Shown here in pieces: positions 48,141 through 58,753 of a DNA stretch of 60,000 bases. Both the position numbers and the translations under genes were made by a program. Position 1 is the stretch's first letter. Each line of letters begins with the position of its first letter. Under the pieces are notes generated by a model. That model was not told where the DNA came from. It worked only from the letters and a program-made list of their open reading frames with translations, and searched no databases. Source of the stretch: Bolinopsis microptera (lineage: Eukaryota; Ctenophora; Tentaculata; Lobata; Bolinopsidae); the NCBI RefSeq assembly GCF_026151205.1, contig NC_087074.1, positions 1,304,001 to 1,364,000 on the forward strand, given 5' to 3'.

Positions 48141-49582
48141 GATCCTGCATAATTGGGATGAAGGCCCATTTGATGCGGTAGTTGAAATGGCTGCATTGGT
48201 GCAGTCATTGGGAATGGGGGTCGGACTTGTCCTTGAGGTGGAGGGGCTTGGAGTTGGCTTTGGGAGGATGGTTGGCGTGATCTTGACTGGGTTTCTTGTA
48301 TTAATGTCGGGATTTCGTCCCGAAGCTTCATGAGCTTTGAGTCCATTTCGGATATAATTCCGTTCTTGAGGTTTTCCAGAAGTTTCTCTAAAAAAGCACC
48401 GTCTCTTTCTCTTTCAGAGTAACTATCCTTGCGTGTTCTAGCCTGTTTCCAGTTATCCACAGTTGGCGGGTATACTGTGTTAACTGAGTTTAGGCTGCCC
48501 ATTTTGTCGGGTTCAATGGAGCTTAGAGGTGGCCATTGTCCTCGGGCTTGGTTAAAGTCTGGTCTTCTTACACCTCTTTGTTGTTGCGGCTGATGTTGCT
48601 GTTGTTGCAGGGGCTGGGACCTATCTATTCCTGCATTTGTGGCTCCCACAGTCTTTCTAGCAGTTCCTTTCAAGTGATGGAAGCCGCACTCTTTATGGAA
48701 ACAAGTTCGGGTAGCCACTGAGTTTCTGCACAGTTTTGGGTGAAAGAAGTTGCAATTTTCCCCTTTCTTGCAGCCTCTTTGTTTGTCGTCCCCAAAATCT
48801 GAGTAATATCGGCACCTTTTGGGATGCAGATATGGGCATCCTTTGCCATTTATAAGGCGTTTTCCAGTGAGGCCATGGTGGCATCTTCTCATGACATATT
48901 CTCTGCAGACCACACTCACAGTGTTAGTCTGTTCTTCGTTCAAGTTGTCGTCTCTATTCCTTCTAGGGCTCTCTCTATCCTCTTCTGAAGTGATATGTTC
49001 TTCTCCTTCCTCGTCATGTTCTTTGATAGGATCCAGAATACCTTCAGACGAGCTTTGAGAGCTTCTTGCCTTAGGGGGCTTTTGAGGGGGCTGTAGGGAC
49101 AGGTCGTTTTTACGGTCGCACTCATAACAGAGCCACAATCCTTCAGGCGGGAAGAATCCCTTCTCGATTAGTTCTTTAAAAGCGGTCGCTTTTTCTTTCA
49201 TCTTTTCACAATTGTGCGAACCCTGCATACAAAGCCGACATCTTAAGAGCGGTTGGACTGTCATATCGTTGTGGTATACAGTTGAGCAGGCATCACAATT
49301 GGTGTCGAACAGGGACTCGATCTTGAGTATCATTCGGTCACACAGAATCTCCTGGTTCTTGTACAGCTTCTTTTCAGCTTCACGTACTTTAAAACCTAAT
49401 AGTTGGGCACAGGCTTCGAGAACAGGGGCATTGTGGGCTTTCATATTCTCTAAGTTTGTTTTGTAGGTAGCAGTGGCACTGTAAGAACACAATACTTTCT
49501 TGCTGGGTTCATCTGCAAGGTTTAGCAGGCTTCCAATCGCAATCTTTTTGCTTTCTGATTGTTTTTCCTTTAAGCCTGCCAT
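48131..49582 (-). CDS. LINE ORF1: PHD-like plus CCCH zinc-finger RNA-binding protein
   Basis: 483 residues from ATG at 49582. Residues about 95-165 form a PHD/RING-like Cys/His cluster (CDAC, CRLC, HNC, CYEC). Residues about 230-310 hold three CCCH-type fingers (CREYVMRRC..YLHP, CRYYSDFG..C..FFHP, CRNSVATRTCFHKECGFHH). A Gln/Pro-rich tail follows. ORF1 proteins bind the element RNA; CCCH fingers suit that role. The frame is intact. Its stop overlaps the start region of ORF2 by 10 bases. Confidence 0.85.
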   Translation of the reverse strand: MAGLKEKQSESKKIAIGSLLNLADEPSKKVLCSYSATATYKTNLENMKAHNAPVLEACAQLLGFKVREAEKKLYKNQEILCDRMILKIESLFDTNCDACSTVYHNDMTVQPLLRCRLCMQGSHNCEKMKEKATAFKELIEKGFFPPEGLWLCYECDRKNDLSLQPPQKPPKARSSQSSSEGILDPIKEHDEEGEEHITSEEDRESPRRNRDDNLNEEQTNTVSVVCREYVMRRCHHGLTGKRLINGKGCPYLHPKRCRYYSDFGDDKQRGCKKGENCNFFHPKLCRNSVATRTCFHKECGFHHLKGTARKTVGATNAGIDRSQPLQQQQHQPQQQRGVRRPDFNQARGQWPPLSSIEPDKMGSLNSVNTVYPPTVDNWKQARTRKDSYSERERDGAFLEKLLENLKNGIISEMDSKLMKLRDEIPTLIQETQSRSRQPSSQSQLQAPPPQGQVRPPFPMTAPMQPFQLPHQMGLHPNYAGSCY

Positions 49583-49600
49583 TTCAGTTCTTCAAAATAA

Positions 49601-50635
49601 GATGATATATGTACAATAATCTATGTACCGTGGTCGTATGTAATGTACAATAAGCATGTACTTGGTAGCCGCTTATCAAATATTTTAAAAGATAAGAGAG
49701 CTCACTAATTGCTAACAAATGGAAAAATGCAATGATATAACTCATCTTTTTTTCTCGCGATAATCGATAACTTTTTCAAAATTATCGCGATAATATTGGT
49801 TATCGGCGATAAATTTGGCAAGATAATAGAAGTAATATTTTTCTGCACTCTGCATACTTGAATTATGCTATGTAACCTTGTTACATCATCATTGTATAGT
49901 TAAAATATCATTAATTGAATTTAATTTCCAAAAATGCAGAAATATTCAGTCTGGAGTCATGACTTAAAGTTAATAAAATTAATATCGGTAAAATTCGAAC
50001 TTCGAAGATAAAAATAGAAAACTTTGATAGCATTATCGTGTGCATTTATATTGCTTAATGCTTTGTTATAGAATCAATTGCAATATTGGCATTGCCCATA
50101 TTTTATCGACAAATGTTCTCTAAGGCTTATTGTTTCTCTGTAGAGAATTGGAATTACGTATCAAGGTTTACTTCGTGATCATTCTGCATTCTTGATATAC
50201 ATCTGCATAGTTAGAATACCGGGGTCCGAGTAGAACGTTACCAGCGATACGAAGTTAAGGTTATTTCTATTGACATATCGTGTACGTAACCTATCAAAAA
50301 TGATTCGACTGGCCCTATTTATCTTATATGTGGGCCTTAGTTTATCTTGTTGTTATCGTTGGTAACTCCATATCGTCAACTCTATTTACCTTTCCCTATC
50401 TAATTTACGTATGGTGATATCATTCAGGACAATCGCTTGGACGCTAAATCAATTCTATTTTATTTACCTTTGTTTTTTCTTTTTGGTTGAGATTTATGAT
50501 TCTAACCGGTTGTTTTACTTATCTTTACCTGTCATATTTTACCCTACATCAACTGAGAATAACAAAATTAATATATTCATATCGTTATTTGAATTTCAAA
50601 ACAACAATACTAAAGATCACACTCCACCCAGAACA
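49601..50635. other. AT-rich interval with tcgcgata-type palindromes
   Basis: 49750-49815 contains several overlapping ttatcgcgataa / tcggcgata motifs. The open frame upstream of 50636 is AT-rich and not conserved-looking, so it is probably 5' UTR or flank of the decarboxylase. Confidence 0.45.
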
Positions 50636-53598
50636 ATGGAAGGTGATATACAGAATACAGCTCCTCTGGGCGACTGCTACAAAGAACAGTGGAAGGCTCT
50701 GAGTGCTTGGTTTCTAGGACCAAGAGCCGAGAACGGTGACGTCTTCATGGACATATTCAAAGACATTTTTGAGAGGCACGTTCAGCTAAGAAACGAATAC
50801 TTTCCCGCAGACCCTGCATACATAACACAGACAATGAAGTCGTCCCAAGCTTACCATAACGAAGTTGAGGACATGAGAGAACAACTGATGGAAATGCAGG
50901 ATCAGATGAAAGGTAACGTTCCGTTCTTCTCTCCTCGTTACCAGGCTCACATGGTGTGGGATTGCACCCTACCATCTCTCCTAGGCTACATGGGGGCCAT
51001 GCTCTTAAATCAAAACAACGTGGACTCAGCTGCTAGTCCTGTTACCACTCTGTACGAGCAGACTGTTGGGCGTCAGCTCTGTGAGATGTTGGGCTACAAC
51101 ATAGTTCCAGATGTTGGCATAGTTCCAGATGTTGGCATAGTTCCAGATGTTGGCATAGTTCCAGATGAGGAGGTACCTCTAGCGTGGGGTCACGTGACTT
51201 GTGGCGGGTCTGTTGCTAACATTGAAGCGCTCTGGGCGTCGAGGAATATTAAGTTTGCACCATTAGCAGTCAGAGCTGCTCTGCTGAATAATGATTCTGA
51301 GGTCGGAGCAGTGACCTTTCTCTCGGAAGAACAAGTTGGGTTAGGGCTGAAGACTCCGTTGCTGGTGTACAACAGTGAGTCTGACAGAAGGGAACAAACA
51401 ATGCTGGAAGATTGCACAACATGGCAGCTGTTAAATGTGGATATTGATGAAGTTTGTGACCTGGTTGAAAACGTCATTACATTAATGGCACCAGTATCTT
51501 CAGTACAAGTTGACAGATTTAGTGAGCTTGTTGAACGCGAGAGTGTAATGAGCGTCGGTCTGTTCAACTTCCATAAAAAGCACTGTATTGAGGACTCTCC
51601 TGTGTACACGGCACCTGCTAACAACCACTACTCCTGGTCTAAAGCGGGGACATTACTTGGTCTTGGCTCAGATGCCCTTATTCCCATACAGTTAGATGTA
51701 AACTTCCGGCAGGATGTTGGCCATTTAAGAGAAAAACTTACGGATTTCCTTAAAAAAGAAATTCCAGTAATATCTGTAACAGCTGTGATGGGCTCCACGG
51801 AAGAGTCCGCTGTGGACCCCATTGCTGATATATACGATCTCCGAGAAGAGTTCAGAGCAAAGGGGCTTAACTTTGCTATACTAGCTGATGGTGCCTGGGG
51901 TGGATATTTCAAGACCATGTTGATCGACGATCCGGAACCAGATAAAATCCCTCAGAATCGCAGACTTTCAATAGCCACTAAACGCAGATTTGACGGCTTT
52001 GTCCCATACTGTGAACTGAGTCCTTATGTTCAAAGGCAATACGAGCATATTCAGTTTGCTGACACCATAACCATCGACCCTCACAAGTCTGGATTTTGTC
52101 CCTATCCTGGAGGAGCACTTTGCTATCGCAACGGGAAGATGCGGTATCAAATAGCTCTTTGTCAACCAGTCGTCTTCCACGGTGAAAATGATCCCTCGAT
52201 GGGAGTCTATGGAGTTGAAGGTTCGAAGCCAGGCGCAGCACCTGCAGGCATATTTATGTCTCACAATATCATTGGGTTGAGCAACAGGGGTTACGGCAGA
52301 ATACTCGGTCAATGTACTGCCACCGCCAAACTCTTCTATGCCATGTGGCTGACTGTGGCTAAGGAAGATGATCCGTTTGTGTGCGTCCCGTTGCAGATAT
52401 CCGGAGGGTTACGACAAGGAGAGTAGCAGAAAACTAGTTGAAGATAAGATTGCTTTCAAATCTATGGCGGAGATGTACCAAGACAGAGATGCTGTGAAGT
52501 TCCTTAAACTCTGTGGGCCCCGACACCATGATCAACACATTCGTGGTGAACTTCCGCGGAAACGATAGTGTTCAGCTCTCTAATAGGCTGCAGACCGCAC
52601 TCTCTGATGCCATGAATATCTTTGTGGGAACCAATGCTCACCGGGTTCCTCTCATGCTTATGCAATCCAGTCTGGACGCCAAGAAACACGGCCGAGGGCT
52701 TGAAATCTTCAAAGAGAGGGCGGGCTTGTGTACAGATGGAACCGACATGAACGTTATGATAAACACTTGCATGAATCCCTGGCAGGCGAGTGAATGCATC
52801 TCTACAATAGGAGATTTATTCCGAAAGACTGTTCTCAACTGCATAGGTCGTGTCAAAGATTCTGTTGTTAACCACAGATTCATTCTAGCTGGATCATTTG
52901 TTGACAAAGCCGAGGATGGATCCATCTTTATTGAGTATCTGACTAGCACTGATGTTGACGAGCACCAGTACCAAGTTTCTGTCAAAGTAGAGCCTCAATC
53001 TCATGCTGATAAAACAACGCTCAGAAGCTACATTCACTTTTGTGGCATGGAGAAAATCCCTGTTGTATTTGAAACTGTCACCCCAAGCTATGATGAGGGT
53101 GATGAAAATGTTCCGAACCTTTACAACATCCTTCATCTGCAAAACTGGGATCAAAAGTTCTGTGTAAAGCTGGTAAATGACGAAGATGACAACACAATCT
53201 CCCTCAAAGTTCTCGACATTCCTCGTTATCAACACCTCGACATGTCTGCCACTGTGACCTACCCGGAGAAGCAGAAGTACTTTATCTACGGCGATTCAAC
53301 AAGGACCATCATAGCTCACGTGATGACGAAACTCCCGGACTTCCAGCACACGGCTACACTAGCAAGCCGGCCTCACTCTCTAACCAGCACCATGCTGGAG
53401 ATAGGTGTGATGGCGGATGTGGAGGGAGTTGAAGGGGCTCCTCTTGAAATAGCTGGAGGGATCAGGCAGCCTCTTCAAGGAAACTGTTACGAGGTATCCT
53501 TCGTCGGGGAACTTCATGCTACAATCCACACCTCTATCAGCATCAAGGACAATGTGTTTTTCAGTGCTATATCACCGAATGGAGCCTGTGCTTCCTAG
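50636..53598 (+). CDS. group II PLP-dependent decarboxylase, tyrosine-decarboxylase-like, with two frame breaks
   Basis: From ATG at 50636 (MEGDIQNTAPLG). N-terminal signature AWFLGPRAENGDVFMDI, then FFSPRYQAHMVWDCTLPSLL, SPVTTLYEQTVGRQLCEM and HVTCGGSVANIEALWASRN. The PLP lysine is in TIDPHKSGFCPYPGGAL, followed by GVEGSKPGAAPAGIF. This resembles the long bacterial and fungal tyrosine decarboxylases more than animal AADC or GAD; the family releases CO2 from aromatic or acidic amino acids. The frame shifts by one base near 52399 and again near 52519 (a CCCC run); family-like sequence continues to FVVNFRGN and on to the stop at 53598. Both shifts are +1, so they do not cancel. About 986 residues if both are sequence errors. 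An 18-bp unit (GIVPDV) is repeated in frame at 51105-51170. No introns. AATAAA at 53997. It may be a real gene, a recent pseudogene or a misassembly. Confidence 0.8.
51105..51170 (+). repeat. in-frame 18-bp coding minisatellite
   Basis: Unit atagttccagatgttggc repeated about 3.5 times, adding GIVPDV hexapeptides before EEVPLAWGHV. The family normally lacks this insertion, so it is probably a recent slippage expansion in a surface loop. Confidence 0.9.
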
Positions 53599-54661
53599 AC
53601 GCACATGACCAGAAAAAATTAACGAAACTTTTATTAATTTTACAGAACAAATCAAAAAGAGGAAGTGGAAGTTTGTAAACTACAAATTGCATGAAACGTT
53701 TTAATATTTAGTTTATAGTTTATATATTTAGGTTATAAATACGCTATAAATACATTGCAATGTATAAATACATTACTGACACTGATGATGCCAATTCTTC
53801 CAGTGCTTCAGTACAGCTATTTTGTTGAAAACGAAACTTTTTATATATCTATTGGCTATTAATGTTACAACTGATAAACTAAATCATCATGTATTTTTCG
53901 TGTTATACTCAAAATATTAGTGATCCAATAAGATTATTTGACCCGCCCATTACATGCACACAAGTATTGAAATAGTTAATCCTTATTCAATTAAAAATAA
54001 ATGAAGAATCCCGATAATTATATCTTAGGTTCCGTTAGGTAAGAAATATAAGGAAAGGACTAGGAAAGAACTATTCCACCACCCACAGCACAGAAATTGT
54101 ATAATCAACTTGTAGATTTGCAGTAAATGATAATAATTATGTAAGCGATACGATTAGCCCTGATATGTATAAAAAATTGTATGCTCATTACAATGGACGG
54201 GGATGTAGTGACTGTTTTTTGAATAATTTTCAGAAGTAATTTATTTACTTACGCAGCGCATATAATTTGTGTACCACTAAATTTTTGTGGCGCATATAAT
54301 TGTAAATTCGCCCTTGTATTGGGCAACAATTCGCACAGTTAAGCATCGCAGAACATTCCCGAAGTCTGGTAGGTGGCGATACCTACTATATGATCCTAGC
54401 GTTACAATTCAGTCACTAGGCATAACTCCTAATCTTCTTCCTACCCCAGTATTCAGACTAGTTCTTAAATTCTGAGAATTTAAAGCCAGATTCTACAAAA
54501 CCTTTATTTTGTGAATGATATACGAATTTCTGTGAACATTTAGGAAGTAAATTGTGTTTTACATGCCAAATAGCATAGTGCTGATGTATTTTGTTGGGAT
54601 ATTGTTTACTAAATAGTACATGTGATATTTCATTTGTGATATTTCCCTTTGTTTATACATC

Positions 54662-54719
<58 letters not shown>

Positions 54720-54909
54720 CATCGTTATCTCTCTCTCTCTCTATACATCGTTATCTCTCTCTCTTTATACATCGTTATCATACAATACGACTTTTCCGTT
54801 TTATTTTGCAAATTACGAAAACATTCATGTTCCTTGAGCTTGTTGTAAACCACTTTCAACCTAACTAGAGATCAAACAATCACAGTTCTGACTGCAGCAA
54901 ATAGACAAA
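53599..54909. other. interval with (CT)n microsatellite
   Basis: 3' flank of the decarboxylase, then AT-rich sequence. A (CT)n tract with tatacatcgttat interruptions at 54664-54780 lies about 130 bp before the transporter start. No gene seen. Confidence 0.5.
54664..54780. repeat. CT microsatellite with tatacatcgttat units
   Basis: About 52 bp of CT followed by three ctctctatacatcgttat units. Confidence 0.9.
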
Positions 54910-56220
54910 ATGACCAAAAGTTTGCAGAAACAATCCTCCTTTCTCAACGATTGGACAAAAATGGACTACATTCGGATCATACTCGCTATGATAATCAAAT
55001 TTGGCGATGGTATCGAGATTTATCTTCTCGGGGTGATAACACAAAAAGTTTCCTGCGAGCTTGGTGTCTCTGGATTTATGGAGGGAATGGTATCAGTGAC
55101 ATTTTTCACCTTTTTCGCCATCTCCACCATGGCAGCTGTGCCGCTCACCAAGAGGTTTGGAGACCGGATCATCTTGTTGGTTTCCCTCTACACCACTATA
55201 ATGTTCTCGATCACGTGTGCTCTACTTCCCAACTACTACACTCTCGTACTCTCCAGATCTCTGATAGGTCTGTGTGTTGGGCTCAACTCCGCAACTGTTG
55301 GAGTGTTTGTTTCGAAGCAGGCGTCGTCGAAAGAGGTCGCTGATCTCAGCTTGTTCATGAAGGGTGGCATAGCTTTGACTCTTGGGGGCGGGTGGGTGTC
55401 AATTTTAGGCTGGCTTATTTTAGATGCAGTGGAGTGGCACAACTTCATCATATTTACCTCCCTGCCGTTCTTTGTTCCTGCAGTAATCATACTTCACTGC
55501 TGCACCGTGAAAACACCAGATTCTGATTCATGGGGCCCAATAGCAACGGAATCAACGAGTTTGATCTCAAAGACCAAGGACAATGGACCAAACTTTTCGG
55601 GAAGAGTTATGAAAACCAGCATTTTCATTTTCTGCAACGTTTTCCTAGGTTACGGTATTATCCTTCTGCTTCCGTCGATCATCAGGTATCATAAGACCTG
55701 TGCGGCTGAAGAGTCTCTCAAGATGTTCCAATTATACAAAGATAGTGAGACAGATGTGGAACTAGATCACTGCCGAAATGTTGCTGTCCAAGGAAATGAT
55801 CTCCTGATCCTCGCAGCAGTCTCCGGTGGAGCCAATGCTGTGGGACGACCACTCGGATATTTCCTCAGAAACGTTCTTACCTTCAGAGTTCTGCAATCGT
55901 CTATTGCTTTCATAACCGCACTCAGTTACTCTATCATACTCTTCAAGCCAGGACTCACCACGGCATCAGTCCTGATGGGTGTTGCGACGTTAAGCTACTC
56001 TATCCAAGATGCGGAGGTCTCAATCATACCATACGACTTGGACTACTTTGGAAGGACTGGGCTAGCTTTAGGTGCTGCAGTAATCATGTGTGTGGGAATG
56101 TTTGGAGCCATTCTGGGGACGTCTCTCGCTGCTTTCTCACCTCCAAACATTGCTGTTCTTATAACACTGTTAATCAGTGTCACTCAAATAGTTGTGATAT
56201 ATTTTATGGGAGAGCGATGA
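54910..56220 (+). CDS. MFS transporter (SV2/SVOP- or organic-solute-like), copy 1
   Basis: 436 residues, single exon, start ATG in acaaaATGa context. About twelve hydrophobic helices with a cytoplasmic loop rich in Ser/Thr after TM6. The MFS loop 2-3 motif is seen as PLTKRFGDRIILL, and TM4 as SRSLIGLCVGLNSATVGVF. TM1 has IIKFGDGIEIYLLGVI; an Asp/Glu pair in TM1 is common in the SV2/SVOP and SLC22 branches. TM7-TM8 region VQGNDLLILAAVSGGANAVG and GRPLGYFLRN. Substrate cannot be told. AATAAA at 56473-56478. A close paralogue follows in the same orientation. Confidence 0.9.
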   Translation: MTKSLQKQSSFLNDWTKMDYIRIILAMIIKFGDGIEIYLLGVITQKVSCELGVSGFMEGMVSVTFFTFFAISTMAAVPLTKRFGDRIILLVSLYTTIMFSITCALLPNYYTLVLSRSLIGLCVGLNSATVGVFVSKQASSKEVADLSLFMKGGIALTLGGGWVSILGWLILDAVEWHNFIIFTSLPFFVPAVIILHCCTVKTPDSDSWGPIATESTSLISKTKDNGPNFSGRVMKTSIFIFCNVFLGYGIILLLPSIIRYHKTCAAEESLKMFQLYKDSETDVELDHCRNVAVQGNDLLILAAVSGGANAVGRPLGYFLRNVLTFRVLQSSIAFITALSYSIILFKPGLTTASVLMGVATLSYSIQDAEVSIIPYDLDYFGRTGLALGAAVIMCVGMFGAILGTSLAAFSPPNIAVLITLLISVTQIVVIYFMGER

Positions 56221-56953
56221 AGATTGGTAGAACTTGCCACAAATGTAAACTGAGTATAGATGCACGAATCCATTTCCCCAAGTAGGGAGAAATGAACACC
56301 AAGAATGCTATGCCCCAAAATGAAGGATTTTTTTGATGAGGTCAGTGAGTGACCACAATCTATTTTATTTTTTTCCTCTTATTTAAGCCATAAAATGTTT
56401 TTAGATGTTTAACCCATATTGGGTACTTTTAAAAACTTTTGTCTTTCACTATATCATTATCTATCACTTTGCAATAAAACTTTATCTAATTTGTAGAATT
56501 GAGAACAATGTCTTTTTTCCTCTGAAAGTTAATAAACTGCTGACATTTCGCTATGACATCTCCTGAAGGGACTCGCCACTGCGCGTTTTATGCGAAACCT
56601 CGACAGCTCATTAACTTTCAGTCATTTTACTTGCTGCCACTCCAATATGATCGTTCCTTTGACCAGGGCAAAGCGCCACATCTATGCAACAAGTTCAACT
56701 TTATTATTAAAAAAAGACAGATTGTTTGTTTTACAAAATGATAAAATATTATTATTATCATTCGTGGCTAATGTTTATTAGCGTTAGTTCACTCTCAATT
56801 TCCCCAGTTAAAAAAAAGCTCTTTCAATATCAATCAAATTAAAACAAATAACATACTTATTTCTCATCAATTCGCACTAAGAAGCCACTGTAAAGTGTAA
56901 ACCAATTAATCAATTAATTCCCACCTTCATAGCCAATGTTGGGAACATTACAG
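56221..56953. other. interval between transporter 1 and the Cys-rich protein
   Basis: Contains the transporter poly(A) signal and unique AT-rich DNA. A first exon with the ATG of the following gene might be here but was not identified. Confidence 0.4.
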
Positions 56954-57552
56954 ATGTAATCAGAAGAAACACCCTCCTCACCCTCCTCCTCCTCAACCTC
57001 TTATCAAGACAATGCAGAGCAGATAACAACACCAAATACTCTGAATCCAACAGACTCAAATCCTTAGAACCTGACAGAATGTTAACCGGGGTGCGCGGCT
57101 CAGGAGACACGTACTGCTGTTACCACACCAAATGCTGGGGCACCGGTCCCAACGCCCACGTGTCACTGGAATGTTACCATGAGTTCCACGACTGTCTGGT
57201 GGATGAGGCGGGGTACCCTAACTGTGTGAGATTGAGGAGGAGCAGGGAGGAGCTGGTTTGCAGGAAGAGTGGGGGGTTAAGGGAGTGTGATGGGTGTGTC
57301 CACAACTCGTACGGAGCACCCTCGTGTGTTTGTGAGTTTGATCACTGGTTCTGGATGATAATGACACTTATTGCTGCGTGTGTGACTACTGTGTGTTTGG
57401 TCATGTTTGGACGGATGCTGTACACTCAAATGTGGGAGTTAAGGAGGACAAAGTACACCATGATACCAGAGACAAAGATAATTGCTTTACATAAGAAGAG
57501 AGTTGCTAGGAATCTTCTTCCTTCTTCAAGAGTTCGTTCCACCCGTCATTAA
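56954..57552 (+). CDS. cysteine-rich single-pass membrane protein, probably lacking its first exon
   Basis: The frame is open from about 56881. An acceptor-like acattacag ends at 56953, followed by VIRRNTLLTLLLLNLLSRQC, which looks like the core of a signal peptide without an in-frame ATG. Next comes an extracellular domain of about 100 residues with 14 Cys (YCCYHTKCWG, ECYHEFHDC, CDGCVHNSYGAPSCVC), one transmembrane helix (FWMIMTLIAACVTTVCLVMF) and a basic tail of about 45 residues. The ATG at 57079 would give a 157-residue form without signal peptide. The Cys pattern was not matched to a named family; a small disulfide-knotted receptor-like ectodomain is an inference. Confidence 0.6.
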
Positions 57553-57608
57553 GCTCGGGTTCTTATTTGTATTAGTTTGTGCCACACCCTGATGAAATGC
57601 TATATTTT

Positions 57609-57842
57609 CTAGAGAATGAGTAAAAGATCATAATATCTAATCTCAGTAATGGGATCAGAAAAAGTATTTTCATTTTTAGGGCAGAACTTGAAAAGATCTT
57701 TAATGGACTGAGGAACATCAAATTTAAGGAATTTGAATAGTTCCACAAATGTAGGATACATGAGCAGATTCTCCGGATTCATAATTTTCTGCTCAGTGAA
57801 CAGCAGTTTAGTGTGTTCAAGACAGTAGTTCTTGCTAGCCAT
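57609..57842 (-). CDS. hypothetical 77-residue protein
   Basis: ATG at 57842 (MASKNYCLEHTKLLFTEQKI) to a TAG at 57609. The composition is protein-like (aromatic and charged residues well mixed, helices such as MYPTFVELFKFLKF), unlike the repeat-derived frames around. No family recognised; it could be a small gene or one exon of a larger one. Confidence 0.4.
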   Translation of the reverse strand: MASKNYCLEHTKLLFTEQKIMNPENLLMYPTFVELFKFLKFDVPQSIKDLFKFCPKNENTFSDPITEIRYYDLLLIL

Positions 57843-58753
57843 AATATTTTTATTATAAGTTCTCGAACGTGCACATGTTAAGTAGTGGGAGGAAACAGTT
57901 AGAACATGGTATTATTATCCATTTTACCTCAAATTTCAATTTTGGGAACGGGTTTTTTGGGTTTTGAGGTTTTTTTGAAATTTTTTCCTGTTTTTGTAAC
58001 TTTTTATCTAATTCGACTACATTAAAAAAAACACCTGCTAAATAGTGGGTATAATTTGCCCGTTTCCCAATGTTTAATGAGCTGTTTAAGGCAATTTATG
58101 GGTGGGTATCTTATCTTTACTAAGTAAATAATTGGAATTAATAAACAATGAGTGATCTGTTGATATTTGATACTGTTTATCAAAGACATAAAATAATTGG
58201 GCGTTATATTTTGAATGACCAGTAATTGTTAATGAAGTTTCTTCATTCTCACTGTTAATAACGTACTAGCTGAGATGATCGGCGCCTCCTCACCATGATC
58301 AGAATTTGGTTTAACACTGTTATGTTTGACAAAAATGTTCAGTTGTATTAAAGTATTAATGCTTTTCAAACAAAGTTACAACAAAGTTAAACGAATTCTT
58401 CATGTTTGTATCCTGGGTTTCGACAGGATATGACCCGTTTGAAATGTTCATATCTGCTCCGATTTCGTTTTTACGATTTTACAGTTATGCATTTTTTTTG
58501 AAATAAAATTCGTCGTAAAATTTTTAATGTGAATCTTGATAGTTGTAATTTCAGAACATGAGTATGACGTAGAAATGTCGATACCTAATTTAACTAATTA
58601 CTTTCATTGCAAACTGAGTCTATTCATAAAAAAATCTGAAATTTTATTGAAAGAAACATCAGAATCTTTTGTGGTTCATTTTAAAATACGGAAACGAGAC
58701 CAGTGCAAAAAAATTAAATGAAATAAATTCAAACATCTGTAGGTAAAAAAGAC
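57843..58753. other. AT-rich interval upstream of transporter 2
   Basis: Nothing recognised beyond AT-rich DNA. Confidence 0.4.

Larger units (their letters stand above)
45043..49600 (-). mobile_element. non-LTR retrotransposon (CR1/jockey-like group), full-length or nearly so
   Basis: Two intact ORFs on the minus strand encode a zinc-finger ORF1 protein and an APE-type endonuclease plus reverse transcriptase. The 3' end has a short tandem tail (tactcaaag twice, then taagtaagta) instead of poly(A), as in CR1/L2-like groups. Clade assignment needs phylogeny. Boundaries are approximate; no target duplication was resolved. Confidence 0.88.

Noticed and set aside
52374-52402. Explaining the first decarboxylase frame break by a GT...TTGCAG mini-intron
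   Set aside because: The intron would be about 22 nt, far shorter than any spliceosomal intron seen here, and it removes family-like residues.
51190-53235. Minus-strand ORFs of 70-144 codons across the decarboxylase
   Set aside because: Antisense shadows of the conserved plus-strand coding sequence.
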